64,000 nucleotides of DNA from Conus ventricosus (GCA_018398815.1 CM031607.1:88149497-88213496); one strand, 5' to 3'. Shown: positions 34,335-45,540, counted from the stretch's first letter. Notes: generated by a model not told the origin, from the sequence alone. Translations and numbers: made by a program.

Positions 34335-34832
34335 ATGTTCTTGACGCTGGTGATTGTTTCAGGTTTGGTTTTGGAAAAGGGCATGGTGAACGGTTTCGAG
34401 GCTTCTGTACTAAGAGACACAGGGTGTACGACTGCTGGCGTACGTAAGTGTCTTGTCCTTCCAGAGCAGTTGTTGGCTGAAACACAGAAATGTCGCACTG
34501 TTGGAGGTGATATCGAGGAATTTCCTCTTGCACGCATTTCTGTGTACACACCTTACTTCGATGGTGTCATTCTTGCTTGTGTCATTGATGACCCAGTTTG
34601 TGACCTTGTTTTGGGTAATTTACCTGGGGTGTCAAATGTTCATGGTGGTTCTTTTGTTCCCACTATGGTCAGTACAAGAGCGCAGACAGAAAAAGACAAG
34701 TCTGCACCCAAACCTTTGTCGGTACCAGATTGTTCTGTTCTTGACATAGACTGTGAAGGTTTGAAAAAGTTACAGAAGGATGACAAAACTCTGAGAGAAC
34801 ACTATTTCAGAATGTTACTGTTGGTGAGGTAA
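34335..34832 (+). pseudogene. Gypsy protease and start of integrase
   Basis: A 165-codon open frame. The protease active site is VLRDTGCTTAGV, a D-T-G type motif, followed by VLPEQLL and the second hydrophobic element CDLVLGNLPGV. The last 50 codons (GLKKLQKDDKTLREHYF) belong to the segment that precedes the integrase zinc domain in related elements. So the protease runs straight into integrase, without a reverse transcriptase between them. The frame breaks at the 3' end, just before 34850. Confidence 0.85.
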
Positions 34833-34849
34833 AACCTGGAACTACTCCT

Positions 34850-36060
34850 TTGTTCTTTGTACAGGATGGTGTACTGTACAGGTGTGCAGTGCGGAATGGG
34901 AGCGTTGTCAACCAAATTGTTGTTCCACTGTCTTTGAGAGATACGGTGTTACGTACTGCTCACGATGCTATTTTCGCAGGTCACTGTGGAGTCAAACGTA
35001 CCTTGCAGCGTGTTCTTGGACGGTCCCACTGGCCCACAGTACGCAGGGATGTCGTTCAGTTCTGCCGGTCATGTGATGTGTGCCAGAAGTCTTCACATAA
35101 AGACAGAGTTCCTTGTGCGCCTCTTCATAAAACGCCTGTGATTTCAACTCCATTTCAGCGTGTTGCAATCGATCTTGTTGGGCCATTTCAGCCATCTTCG
35201 TCAGGTAATCGTTATGTGTTAACTCTTGTGGACACAGCTACACGCTTTTCTGAAGCGATTCCTTTAAAGATTGATACTGTTACTGTTGCTGAAGCTCTCC
35301 TTTCTATTTTTCCCCGTGTTGGTCTTCCAGAGGAGATTCTATCAGATTGTGGCACTCTGTTTCCGATTTGTTGTCGGAAATATACAGGTTATTGTCAGTG
35401 AAGTCTGTGACCACAACGCCGTACCATCCACAGTTAAATGGGATGGTCGAACGGTTCAATGGAACATTGAAAGCCATGCTTCGCGAAGTTTCTGTTCAGG
35501 CCCCTCGTGAGTGGGATAGGTACACTCCTGCTTTACTTTTTGCATACCGGGAACTCCCGAATGAGTCACTGGGATTTTCCCCTTTTGAACTTGTTTGGTA
35601 ATTCTCCTCGGGGCCTACTTGACCTGCTGGCAAACAAATGGACGGGTACAAATATGGATTCTGTGTCTGATACTAAAAATGTTTACCAATATGTTTTTGA
35701 TTTGCAAAACAGGATCAAGGATGCTTGTCAGCTTGCGCAGGAAACCGCTGACAGCACGACTGACAAATACAAAAAGTATGCAGACAGAATATCCAAGGTA
35801 CGTTGTTTTCAAGTTGGTGATAAAGTTCTGGTTTTGTTGACTGATATCAGATAATCACAAGTAGTTACGAATTCAGTGGAAAAGTTCTTTTTTCTGTTGT
35901 GTCAAAGTTGTCACCAGTGAATTATGCCATTGACATGAATGGACAGATTAAGACATTCCACATTAACATGCTCACGTTGTGTGTGCAGAGAGTCAACGTT
36001 GCTATCAACAGGTCTGTTGAGGTGGCAGGTGTGTCAACATTTCCGTCTTTGTCGTCCGAC
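34850..36060 (+). pseudogene. Gypsy integrase
   Basis: Catalyses insertion of the retrotransposon cDNA. The first frame (34850-35401) has an HHCC zinc domain (HDAIFAGHCG, then CRSCDVC) and the core with Asp in VAIDLVGPF and Asp in LSDCGTLF, where Cys replaces the usual Gln after the Asp. The frame then shifts; 35347-35601 gives TTPYHPQLNGMVERFNGTLK with the catalytic Glu, and RELPNESLGFSPFELVW. 35507-35854 gives the C-terminal region up to GDKVLVLL. 35899-36060 gives SPVNYAIDMNGQIKTFHINML, the end of the integrase tail domain. All catalytic acids are present; at least three frame changes are seen. Confidence 0.88.
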
Positions 36061-36128
36061 TTGTCGGATGTCTTGCCTGTGAATGCTGTTGTTGATCTTC
36101 CATTTCAGGACAGACTGCGTCTGTTGGT

Positions 36129-36747
36129 TTGTTGTCCGACACTGACTGTGACACTTCATCTGTATTACCCACTCTGACAGTTCGTGGAGAGACATACAAA
36201 GATGTTGTGGTTTGTGACGATTTGAATAAACAGATTATTTGGATCAAAGAGTGTCAGTCTGCTCTTGAACATGTACAAAGAACGCTGAATACGTTTCCCG
36301 TTTTGTTACTACCGTCACTTGCCGAGGATTTCATCCTCGGCACAGACGCCAGTTCGCAGGGCATGGGAGCCGTGTTCCTTCAAGACAAAGATGGACTTCT
36401 TCATCCCGTTCAGTATGCCAGTAAGAAGTTATCCGCTAGTCAGCGGAAGAATTCCACGATTGAAAGAGTGCCTGGCCATTCTTTGGGGTTGTGAAAAATT
36501 CGCAAGATTTCTGACAGGGAGAGAATTCATCCTGCAAACGGACCATAGACCGTTGACTTTCCTGCAAACATAAAAAAACAGGAATAGTCGTCTCTTGCGA
36601 TGGGCTCTCTCTGTGCAGGAATTCCGGTTCCGTATTGAACTCATTCCAGGTACGTCCAACCTGTTGGCTGATCCATTATCTAGAGCATACCTAGATAATC
36701 ACTACCCGTCTTATTTTACGGACATATCTGCTGGATGGAATACGTGA
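36129..36747 (+). pseudogene. Linker and RNase H at the pol C-terminus, reverse transcriptase deleted
   Basis: The frame opens with the acidic linker that follows integrase in Gmr1-like elements (GETYKDVVVCDDLN). It then jumps, near 36236, directly to the end of the reverse transcriptase and RNase H (WIKECQSALEHVQRTL, then FILGTDASSQGMGAVFLQ with the first catalytic Asp). The whole polymerase core, including the YxDD motif, is absent. RNase H continues in shifted frames with ECLAILWGCEKF, LQTDHRPLTFLQ and RFRIELIPGTSNLLADPLSR to a stop at 36745-36747. That the sequence ends in the ADPLSR motif shows that RNase H is the last pol domain. Confidence 0.87.
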
Positions 36748-38136
36748 AGGGTTTGCTACTTGAGATTGTGTGTCAGTATGACAATTGTTTTTACACATGG
36801 TCTGGTGTGCCAAATGAAAGTTTTTTTTCTTCTGTTGTTGTCATTTATATACTCATATGGTACTCTGTAAGACATGAACATATCTATCTTAGTGTCATTT
36901 GTGTATTGAGAATCCATACTTTCCATGTTTGATTATGTCATAATGAACATGTTTGCCTGGATTGCTTGGCACTTATTTGAACCATTGTGAGTGCAATTAC
37001 AAACATTATTTTGATTCATGGTTACTTTTGATTTTTTTTCTCACATTGTTATTTCAAATGAATTGTAATTCATTTGAGAAAATGTTTCAACGCTGTAGGT
37101 CTAAATGGTTGGTTATGTGTGTGATCACAGATTGTGCTGTATTGGTTCAAATACAACATGGACTTTCAACTGGTTGGACAGCCATTGATTGAGAAAACTT
37201 AAAATACTATTAGTTTATGCTATTGATGTAATCCTGAGAACTCAGACTTGGTTCTCCGACATGATGTCCTTTTGTTTACCCCGTGATGGGGGCGTCACGT
37301 GCACAGGATGTGTGAAGGTGTCGTGTGCACATGTTTAGTGTTTTAAGATTGGACGTCAGCGGTATTGGGGTATTGAGAGAAAAGAGATCATGTGATTGTA
37401 TGGCGTTGTTTTGTTGGATAGTGGCCTGGGTGAGTACTGCTTGGAAGCGCAGCGCGCTATTTAACTTAGCTAGAAAATTCTATAATCACTTGCTCTACGC
37501 CAGCCGCGGAGTCGCATGGTCTGTTTGTTTATGGCGATTGAAGGACCGATGCAAGGCTGATGCATCGTTGAGGTATTTTTGTCATTAATGTGTAACTAGA
37601 GAGAAGTGAAATCTTTGGCGGAAAAATGAAAACATTTGTATTCAAAAGAAAAGAAACGGACAAGAACCAGTGTGGTTACTCCTGTAACATTTCTTTATAA
37701 AAGAACGGGGAAAAGAAAGGAAAAGTAATATTTAAAAGTAAAAACTTATAAGAAAAGGTTACCGTTTACATCTTCATGTTTAAGTGAGTCTCGTTATAAT
37801 TAGTTATTGTAGAACTGCACGTGGTTCCGAGTATGTTGACAGGTTGCCTGTCTCACGCCGGGCCACGGGTGGGAGTGACTGAAGGTGGCGGAGGTGCTGG
37901 ACCTAACCCCAGCCTGGGACGGGTGGCGGACCTCACCCGCAGTACATTCCTGAAGGAGGAGGAATCATGTGGATGAAGAATGTCTTTGGCGTATTTCCCC
38001 ATGTGGATGAAGAATGACTCTGGCGCATTCCCGGATAGTGTAACAACTCTACTTTACGACCTCCACTGTTGTGAATTGGATTTGATTGTTTTCCTGTGTT
38101 GACGTTATAAGCTAATGATATATGATATAGATACGG
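36748..38136 (+). other. Gypsy 3' region between pol and the 3' LTR
   Basis: No env-like or other gene is recognised; open frames are short and T-rich. A tandem pair of about 38 bp (catgtggatgaagaatg, twice, about 37965-38035) lies 100 bp before the LTR. No clear polypurine tract is seen immediately before the LTR. Confidence 0.5.
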
Positions 38137-38466
38137 TGATGATGGATAGTGACACAGACCCCATGTTTTATGTACGTGTCAATTGAAGGGGAAACAGTAC
38201 CGGGTGTTACCTCCTTGGTGGAGAGGAGGTGTGTTTGTGTTTATTTTGTGTTGCCTCCCCAATTGGAGAGGAGGTGTGGATAAGTTGATCTGAGCATTGT
38301 ATGTATTAATCATATTTGTTCTCCCGTAGGAGGGGAGGAAAAACCAGCTTTTCGGTGTTGTTTTTTATTTGACGCGCCTTGGGTGAAAAGAGTGATTGCC
38401 CGCGTTCGCGGAGTTTGCTTTGGCGGTGGTGCATGCGTGTGTGGCACGACTCCGGGAAGCATGACA
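38137..38466 (+). repeat. 3' LTR
   Basis: Matches the 5' LTR along its full length (TGATGATGG to GACA). The sequence that follows is LINE D 3' untranslated sequence, not a copy of the left flank. Confidence 0.9.
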
Positions 38467-38539
38467 CAACCCTTTAAATACACCTTCTAAAATCATACAG
38501 GAAATTTTGTTAAAAATCTTTCCTCCGTAAAATCCGAGA

Positions 38540-40588
38540 TCAGATGAAAAATGTTGATCTCTTTCAGAAATTCAAAGATCACACCAGGTGGAACATCTCT
38601 CAACAGGGTTTTCATGGAGTCTGCTGTAAAGTGTTTATGTCTCACATCATGCAAGTCCCAACACTCTAAAAGAGTATGTCACTACAACTGTGAGTGGTGC
38701 ATGACAGGAAATGCACCACGGACCTTCTTCCCCTTTAAAAGATAAAGAATGGGTGTAAAAGGAGTGGTGGCCTGTATGCAACCAGCACAAGACTTTTTTC
38801 TTTATGGCCGCTTAGGAAAAATGGTAAAAACTCAGGTTTGGACGGATTTTAAATAGTCTTTTTTATCCGTCTGCAAGTTCCATTCCTCTTGCCAGAGGTC
38901 TTTGACGTAAGCCTGGGATTTGATATTCATATCGGTGTGAGGGATAGACAATCTGCTTATCTTTTCTTGTGGCACTCTTGGAAAGTTGATCAACCAACTC
39001 GTTGCCTCAAATTCACGTATGTCTGCGAACCCAAGCAAAACTATGTTATATACATTTGATTTCAGAGAGGTGTACAGTTTGAATAATTCAATCAGTTGTG
39101 GGTGCTTGAGGTTACGGCTGGCAATGGCCTCCAAAGCAGAAAGTGAGCGCGGCAAAATGAGGAAATCCATTTTTTCAATTAGAGACTATTTCAACCAAGG
39201 CTGTCAACTCAGCAGTGTAGATGGAGCTGTCAGTGGGAATGAGTTTAGAACATCTCTGAGAAGGACCCGTTGCACAATACACAGTTGACGCAACCCCCTC
39301 CTCCGATTTGGAACCGTCAGTGAAAATTCTTCCAAAGGATGAAAACTTCGAACACAGTTTGGCGAAAAAGGACTTGTACGCCACGGACCTAGTGGTATCT
39401 TTACGGTACAAGGCTAAATCAAACCGGATCTCTGGAGTGAAGAAAGTCCATGGTGGTCATCAGGACGCTTGGATAAATAAAACACGACGTGTAGTTTAAG
39501 GCAAGTTTCAGCCAACGGATCGAGAGGGATGGTTCTCCTGCATCAGCACACAGGCTATAAACAGGGATGGTGCGGAATGCAATCAGATAAGAGTTGAAGC
39601 CCTTGATGGTGGATGGGACCTAGACGTTTCAGGTAGGAAGGTCTCGCCGAGCCTTAGACGACTACACACCCATAGTCCAGTTTGGAACGGATTAGAGCCC
39701 TGTACAAAATGGAGAAGAATTTTCTCATCAGGCCCCAATCCATGTGTGCCAGAACTTTCCGAATGCTCAGTGCTTTCTAACGAGCAGTTTTTGAGTGTTG
39801 GATGTGACATTTAAAGTTCAGTTTTTGATTTTAAAAAAAAGAACACCCAGAACTATGGCGTTTTTCACAGCTGGGAAGGTGGATTTCAGGATCAGCAAAG
39901 AATTGACGCACATTGTGAAAATGAATACACTGTGTTTTGGTGCTTGAAAAAGTAAACCCGTTTTCCTCAGCCCACTGTCGAATCTTATCCACACAAAGTT
40001 GGAGTCGACGCTGAATGCTGGCATAAGCAGCTCCAACTGCATAGAGTGCGAAGTCATCAACAGAGAGGACTCGGGATCCCGGTTTACTTAACTGACAATG
40101 TCACTAATTTTGATACTGAAGAGAGCCAAAGGAAGAATGCTCCCTTGAGGTACACCCAACTCCTGCCCATGGATGTCCGATAAAGTGGTGCCAACAGAGA
40201 CTTGGAACTGCCGATCAGCCAGAAAGTTTTGAATGAATAAATGCAGACAACCGCGAAAGCAAAGTTTATGGAGGTCTATAAGAATTCCAGATTTCCAAGT
40301 GGTATCACACGCTTTTTCCAGATCAAGAAAGATAGCAACCACATAATGTTTATTGATGAACGCATTGCAGATGGTGGTTTTCAGACGGACTGAATGGTCA
40401 ACGGTCGAGTGGTACTTCCGGAACCTGCACGGTTCATTGGCCAAAAAGTTATTGGTTTCCAGCTTATAGATTAGACGGGGTTTGACCATCTTTTCCATTA
40501 GCCTGCAGAGGAAGCTTGACAGAGCCACCAGACGATAGTTTGAAGGGTTGGGAAGGCCTTTTCCTGGCTTAGGAAACGGATTGATCAT
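38540..40588 (-). pseudogene. LINE copy D reverse transcriptase and RNase H remnants
   Basis: The 40088-40588 frame (166 codons) has NPFPKPGKGLPNPSNYRLVAL, FLDLEKACDTTW (motif A, with Cys in place of Phe after Ala) and LGVPQGSILPLALF (motif B). Further frames at 39818-40060 and 39583-39810 cover the thumb region. RNase H follows: FTDGSKSEEGVAST and YTAELTALVE (39175-39411), then SLSALEAIASRNLKH (38832-39170), where the usual WVPGHVGI stretch is degraded. Several stops and frame changes; inactive. Confidence 0.85.
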
Positions 40589-40913
40589 GACTTTTCACCA
40601 CACACCTCCTCCCCATAACAGCAAATTTTGACGTGCCCAATTTTCTGGGACTTGACGTACCGCATTGGAGACGGAGACGGAATGTCAAGTTGAATGCTCA
40701 CATTCAAAGAACCCACTTTGATGACATATGGCAATGAAGGGGTACAGAATGTCAGAGGGTGTTGGCGGGCACTCGTTCTCCTTTGCAAACTGTGACCCTA
40801 TGCATGTTGAAAATATACCTCGGGATGTAAGTTCTGTATTTATCTCAGTCTCTGAGACGCATCTAAGATCTGAGCATCTAATGACTCCCTTGGACGTACT
40901 CAACTATTTATGA
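40589..40913 (-). pseudogene. LINE copy D ORF1 remnant
   Basis: Two overlapping frames give SKGVIRCSDLRCVSETEI and IKVGSLNVSIQLDIPSPSP, corresponding to the middle of ORF1 just before the first zinc knuckle. A degraded knuckle (KIGHVKICC) is the last recognisable piece before the deletion junction with the reverse transcriptase. Confidence 0.8.
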
Positions 40914-40979
40914 GGAGTCACCCAGATCTCTCTAACAGTTTTATGGCACTCAGCAGCTGTTCCGACAAACCCTATGAGA

Positions 40980-41400
40980 GGAAGGCACTAAAACCTATCA
41001 AAACAAGACAGTTAACTGATAAAAGAAGTCCATAGCTGTAAGAAACAAGAACACTAAAATCTTTGAAAGGAAGATGCTTATCAATAGAGCGAAAACACTA
41101 CAACTTTAAAAAAAGGGGGAACTTAGCTGCCTAAAACGACTGCAATAGCCACTCGAAAAGAACACTGAACACTGTGAAAGAACACTAAAGGAGAGCAAAT
41201 GCTATCACAGGAAGTCGAGAGTACTTGACTATTTGAAAGGTGACCACCAGCTCCTTTAAGTGTAGGAAATCAAAATTGTCTTGTAACTTTTGTCCTTGGT
41301 TTCGGCGGACTCGTTAAGAATTAATTTGATGGACTCGCTAAGAATTATTTGTGAAATCTGAAAGCTATGAAAAGACTCACATGCTAACTGATTACCATGT
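40980..41400. repeat. Diverged short-unit minisatellite
   Basis: Loose units of roughly 20-35 bp built from words such as gaaagaacactaaa, aacactaaaatc and gaaggcactaaaacc. The same family recurs at 41773-42019, 45791-46500, 52759-53000, 54480-54900, 57360-58706 and 60667-61070. No gene. Confidence 0.6.
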
Positions 41401-41772
41401 CAGGCTCTCTGTGGATAAAGGACACTCAGATCAGGAGTACCAGGTGCACACTAGGAAATATTTCAGGAAGAGGATCAAAAACTTCCTCAAGAGCTCTGCA
41501 GCCCCAACCAAAATGATCTGAAAACATGCGTCCATGCTCCAGATCCCTTGATTCACAAGACCTGCACCAGACCTCGAGTCAGCCTTTCATGCCTTTCCAG
41601 GAAACATTCCCTCTGGTACTCCCCGTTTTGTATCCTTGATCCCCAGAACACCGACATTGGAAACTGTCTTATCGTCATGGCCATATGAAAAATGAGTGTG
41701 GATAGTAAAGCGCTTAGAACTTGTCTTTCCGTGGATGGGCGCTATATAAGTATTCATAATAATGATAATTAA
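41401..41772 (+). mobile_element. SINE or L2-type 3' fragment
   Basis: The last part reads aaagcgcttagaacttg, then gggcgctatataagtattc and an AAT-like tail (41755-41772), the 3' signature shared by many L2-type LINEs and their SINEs. It resembles, inverted, the 3' end of the LINE at 61134. The upstream 260 bp recur at 46550-46791 without the tail. Confidence 0.6.
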
Positions 41773-42019
41773 AATAGACACCAAATCCTAGAAAAGAAGA
41801 CTCTAAGCCCAAGAGAGAAGCCATGTAAATCTCTGAATTAAGGAGACACTGAAGCCAGGAAACAATAAGACCCGCGAATGAAGGAAACACTATAGCTAGA
41901 TAAAGATGACATTAAACCTTTGTGTGGAGGAGGCACGGAGCCTGGAAAAAAAGAATGAACCTGTGAACGAAGAGGCCCCGAATTCCTAAGAAAAGACGAG
42001 ACAAACAACAAAAAATGCC
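41773..42019. repeat. Diverged minisatellite, continued
   Basis: Units around gacactgaagccaggaaac and gacattaaacctttgtg. It hosts the LINE E insertion at its right end. Confidence 0.5.
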
Positions 42020-42033
42020 AAACCATCTGAAAG

Positions 42034-43314
42034 CTATGGTAATGTTGCTTATAGCCTAGCCAGCCAGAAACGGCCATGTCAGGGCCGTCACTGCGTTGAA
42101 GACATCCACACAACTCTTTAAAATACACCTAAAAACATAACGGAAATTTGGTTTAAAACATTTATTCTGTGAAATCTTAGATCAGATGAACAATGCTGAT
42201 CTCTTGAAAAAAAAAATTAAAGATCACATCAGGTGAGACATCTCTGAACAAGGTTTTCATGGAGTCTGTTGTAAAATGCTATGTCTCAAACCATGCAGGT
42301 CCCAACACTCTAAAAGAATATGTTTCACTATGAATGGTACATAACATGGAATGCACCATGGAGCCTCTTTGCTCTTTAAAAGAAACGAACGAGTTACAAT
42401 CGAATGGCCAGCGTGCTGCCGGCATAGAACTGTTTCTTCCTTGTGACCACCAGAGGGAGATGAGAGGAACACTTAGGTTTGGTCAGATCTGGAAAAGTTT
42501 GTTATCTGTCCGTGTATTGCAGTCCCCCTGCCAGGTCTCCGATATAACCATTAACCTTCGGTTTCAAATCTGAATAGGGGATAGATATGCTAGACAGTTT
42601 CTTCGTTGCGACATTCCTGGCCAAACGATCAGCCATTTCATTTCCCCAAATGCCGACATGACCGGGAACCCAAGCTAGAACAATGCTGTGACCTTCCGCT
42701 TTCAAAGAGGTAACCTGTTTTAAAGAGTTTAAAAGTTCAGGGTGATGGAGGTAATGGCCAGCTACGGCCTCCAAAGCCGACAGCGATTCAGACAAAATCA
42801 AAAAGTCCTTGTTTACAGACTGCGAGATAAACTTCAGCGCTGGAACCAAAGCCGTTAGTTTCAGCACAGTAAACACAACTATCTGACAGAATATGCTTTG
42901 ATAATATTGGAAAAGGAACAGTTGGGCAACAGGCTGCACAAGCCACTCAATCACTGGACTTTGAACCATCAGTAAACATTTTCCGAGAGGATGGGAATTT
43001 TGTACAGAGATCGACAAACAATGCCTGGCATGCCTGATGATTGGTGGATTCTTTACGAAAAGCAGCCAGATCAAAGCGTGTTTCTGGTGTGAAAAGCTTA
43101 AAGGTTCATGGAGGCTTTTCTGGAAATCTGGAGAAGTCGGACAACTCCTAGATCAAGACATGCATTCTGCTCATGGGGCAAACTTAGGAATGCAGTTGGG
43201 ATTTTCTTCAAATTTACTTTGAAAATGAGGATTAAAAATGCAGTCACAAGCAATGTTTTCTGGTTCAGAGAACAATCAGAGATAGTAATTTAAGGACAGT
43301 GTCAGCCTGCGGTT
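42034..43314 (-). mobile_element. LINE copy E, 5'-truncated
   Basis: A 3' end (aatgttgcttatagcc) without repeated GATAA tail opens a diverged LINE fragment on the minus strand. A 190-codon open frame (42502-43074) carries RNase H: LSESLSALEAVAGH and LAWVPGHVGIWGNEMADRLA, with His, Asn and Asp of the last motif intact. It stops at cagcctgcggtt, where copy F begins. The 14-bp word AAACCATCTGAAAG flanks E plus F (42020-42033 and 45222-45235). Confidence 0.85.
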
Positions 43315-45221
43315 AAGATAAGATAATGTTGCTTATAACCCAGCCGACCGCAAAGGGCCACATCAGGCTGTCACCACGTTAAAATCAACTCAAGTAATTC
43401 ATTCACACAATTCTTTAAAATACATCGAAAACCCATCTGAAAGTTTAATAATCTTTCCACTGTAAAATCTCAGATCCGATGAAAGATGTTAATCTCTTTC
43501 AAGAACTCAAAGATCGCGTCAGGCGGAACATCTCTGAACAAGGTTTTCATGCAATCTGCTGCAAAAATGTTGTGTCTCACATCGTGCAAGTCCCAACACT
43601 CTAAAAGAACATGTTTCATTGTGAGTGGCGCATGACATGGAATGCACCACGGAGCTTCTTCACTCTTTAAAAGGTATGAATGGGTAAAATATGAATGGCC
43701 AGTGTGCAGCCGGCACAGAACTGTTTCTTCTTTACGACCACCAGACGTAGATGAGAGGAACTCCTCAAGGTTCGGACGGATCTGAAAGAGTTTGTTATCC
43801 GTCTGTGTATTCCAATCCTCCTGTCAGAGGTCTCTGACATAATCGTTAATTTTGGGTTTCAGATCTGAGCAGGGGATATATATGTTGGACAATTTCTCTG
43901 TTGTGGCATTCTTGGCCAAACGATCAACCATTTCATTCCCTCTGATGCCAACATGACCAGGAACCCCAAACCAGAATAATGTTGTAACCCTCCAATTTCT
44001 ACTTGGTAAAAAGTTCAAAGAAGTGTAAAAGTTCTGGATGCAGAAGGTTGCGGCCAGCTATGGTCTCCAAAGCTGACAGTGAATCTGACAGAACCAGAAA
44101 GTCCCTCTTCTTAGATTGTGAGATTATCCTCAGTGCCAGAACCAGAGCTGTAAGTTCAGCAGAGTAAGCAGAAGCATCTGAAGGAATATGTTCTAACAGT
44201 ATTTGAGAAGGAGCACCGGGGCAATAGGCTGCACAGGCCACTCCATCTTCAGACTTGGAACCGTCAGTGAAAATTTTCTGATATGATGGGAATTTTGAAC
44301 AGAGGTCAGCATACAATGTCTTGTATGCCAGAGAGCTGGTACATTCTTTGCGAAAAGCTGCAAGATCAAAACGAATCTCTGGTGTGAAAAAGTTCAACGG
44401 AGGCTTATCTGGAAACTTGGAAAAATCAGACACAACTCCTAGATCTAGACCTGCATTCCGCGCATGAGTCTGCTTACGAAGACCAAACGGCGGAATACGG
44501 TTAGGGGTGTTTGCGATTTTGCTTTGAAACCGAGGGTCAAAGACACAGTCATAGGCAGGGTTCTCCGGTTCTGAGAACAGTCTGATATAGTAATTCAAAG
44601 ACAGTTTCAGTCTGCGGTTGGGTAATGAGGATTCACATGCCTCTGCATACAGGCTGGATACAGGGGTGGTGGGGAATGCTCCAAGACAAAGACGAAGCCC
44701 TTGATGATGAACAGGATCCAAGAGTTTCAGATAAGAGGGTCTTGCAGAGCCGTACACAGCACACCCATAGTCCAGTTTAGAATGGACCAAGGCTCTGCAG
44801 AGGTGCAGCAAAGTTTTCTTATCAGCGCCCCAGTCAGTCTATGCTACGACCCGCAGAATGTTTCGAGCTTTCTGGCAAGAAGTTTTTAAGTGTTCAGTGT
44901 GACTAAGGAAGTTGAGCTTTGGATTAAAAATAACTGCCAAAAATGTGGCCTCCTTTACAGGGGGTATAGTATATTTCCCTATTTTGGATTTCACGATCAA
45001 CAAAGAACTGTCCAATATCATGAAAACGAGTGCACTGGATCCTAGTAGCAGAAAAGGTAAAGCCATTTTCTTCTGTCCACAGATATTTTCTATTTACACA
45101 AAGCTGGAGCCTGCGTTAAACACTTGGATACAAGCTTCCCGTTGCACAGAAGGCAAAATCATCTAGAAACAACGAGCAGTCGGAAGCGGTTGAATTGAAT
45201 CAACAATGTTAATTTTTAAGC
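43315..45221 (-). mobile_element. LINE copy F, 5'-truncated
   Basis: Begins with a short GATAA tail and copies the 3' half of the family. The 43999-44811 frame (270 codons) joins the reverse transcriptase thumb (LLHLCRALVHSKLDYGCAVYGS) to RNase H (FTDGSKSEDGVACAAYCPG, YSAELTALVLAL, LSDSLSALETIAG). 43824-44018 gives GVPGHVGIRGNEMVDRLAKN. It is closer to copies A and B than copy E is. Sequence right of about 44880 is more diverged and could belong to copy E resuming. Confidence 0.85.
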
Positions 45222-45334
45222 AAACCATCTGAAAGAACATGTCCATGACGTCCAAAGAACCACGAACTAAACACTACGCAAGACTATTTTGACCCTGCAC
45301 AACACTTGGAGTGTCGGATAAAGAAAAGTAACCA

Positions 45335-45540
45335 GCTGCCGTGGCCAAGTGGTTAGCGTCGCCGACTTCCGTGGGAAGTCGTGAGTTCACCAGCACCTCT
45401 CCAACTGTTCTCGGCATGCCTGTCAGGACTGCGGACGTCTACTCCACTCGCCCGCGCTGGCTGAAGGGCAAAGGACAATCTTCAACTTTTGGCCAATGTC
45501 CTGTTCAAGGACTGTAAATGGTGATTTTAACAGTTCAAAA
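45335..45540 (+). mobile_element. tRNA-derived SINE
   Basis: A tRNA-Ser/Leu-like head with a perfect A box (TGGCCAAGTGG, 45342-45352), a stem-like GACTTCC/GGAAGTC pair and a weakened B box (GAGTTCACC, about 45383-45391). An unrelated body of about 130 bp follows. No tail or target-site duplication was identified. It is not a functional tRNA: the B box and acceptor pairing are degraded. Confidence 0.65.

Larger units (their letters stand above)
30387..38466 (+). mobile_element. Gmr1-like Ty3/gypsy LTR retrotransposon with deleted reverse transcriptase
   Basis: Two LTRs of about 330 bp bound a 7.4-kb interior containing a primer-binding site, gag, protease, integrase and RNase H. The integrase comes before RNase H and pol ends with RNase H, the order known for Gmr1-like elements (Ty1/copia-like order within Ty3/gypsy). 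The reverse transcriptase core is missing. A Tc1 transposon occupies the leader. The flanks do not match: left is LINE copy C 5' sequence, right is LINE D 3' sequence, and no target-site duplication is visible. Confidence 0.88.
38467..40975 (-). mobile_element. LINE copy D, internally deleted
   Basis: A diverged relative of copies A and B on the minus strand. It begins within the 3' untranslated region, about 90 bp short of the tail, right after the LTR. RNase H and reverse transcriptase pieces run to 40588 and join directly to an ORF1 fragment (40589-40913). ORF1 C-terminus, the whole endonuclease and the N-terminal part of the reverse transcriptase region are missing, a deletion of roughly 3 kb relative to copy B. 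Confidence 0.85.

Noticed and set aside
34850..35401. Separate infectious retrovirus
   Set aside because: Integrase and protease belong to one gypsy-type element with LTRs; no env or retroviral gag layout.
36748..38136. Env gene of the gypsy element
   Set aside because: No signal peptide, fusion-like or transmembrane layout is seen; only short T-rich frames.
45335..45410. Functional tRNA gene
   Set aside because: The A box is good but the B box and acceptor stem are degraded and a SINE-like body follows.
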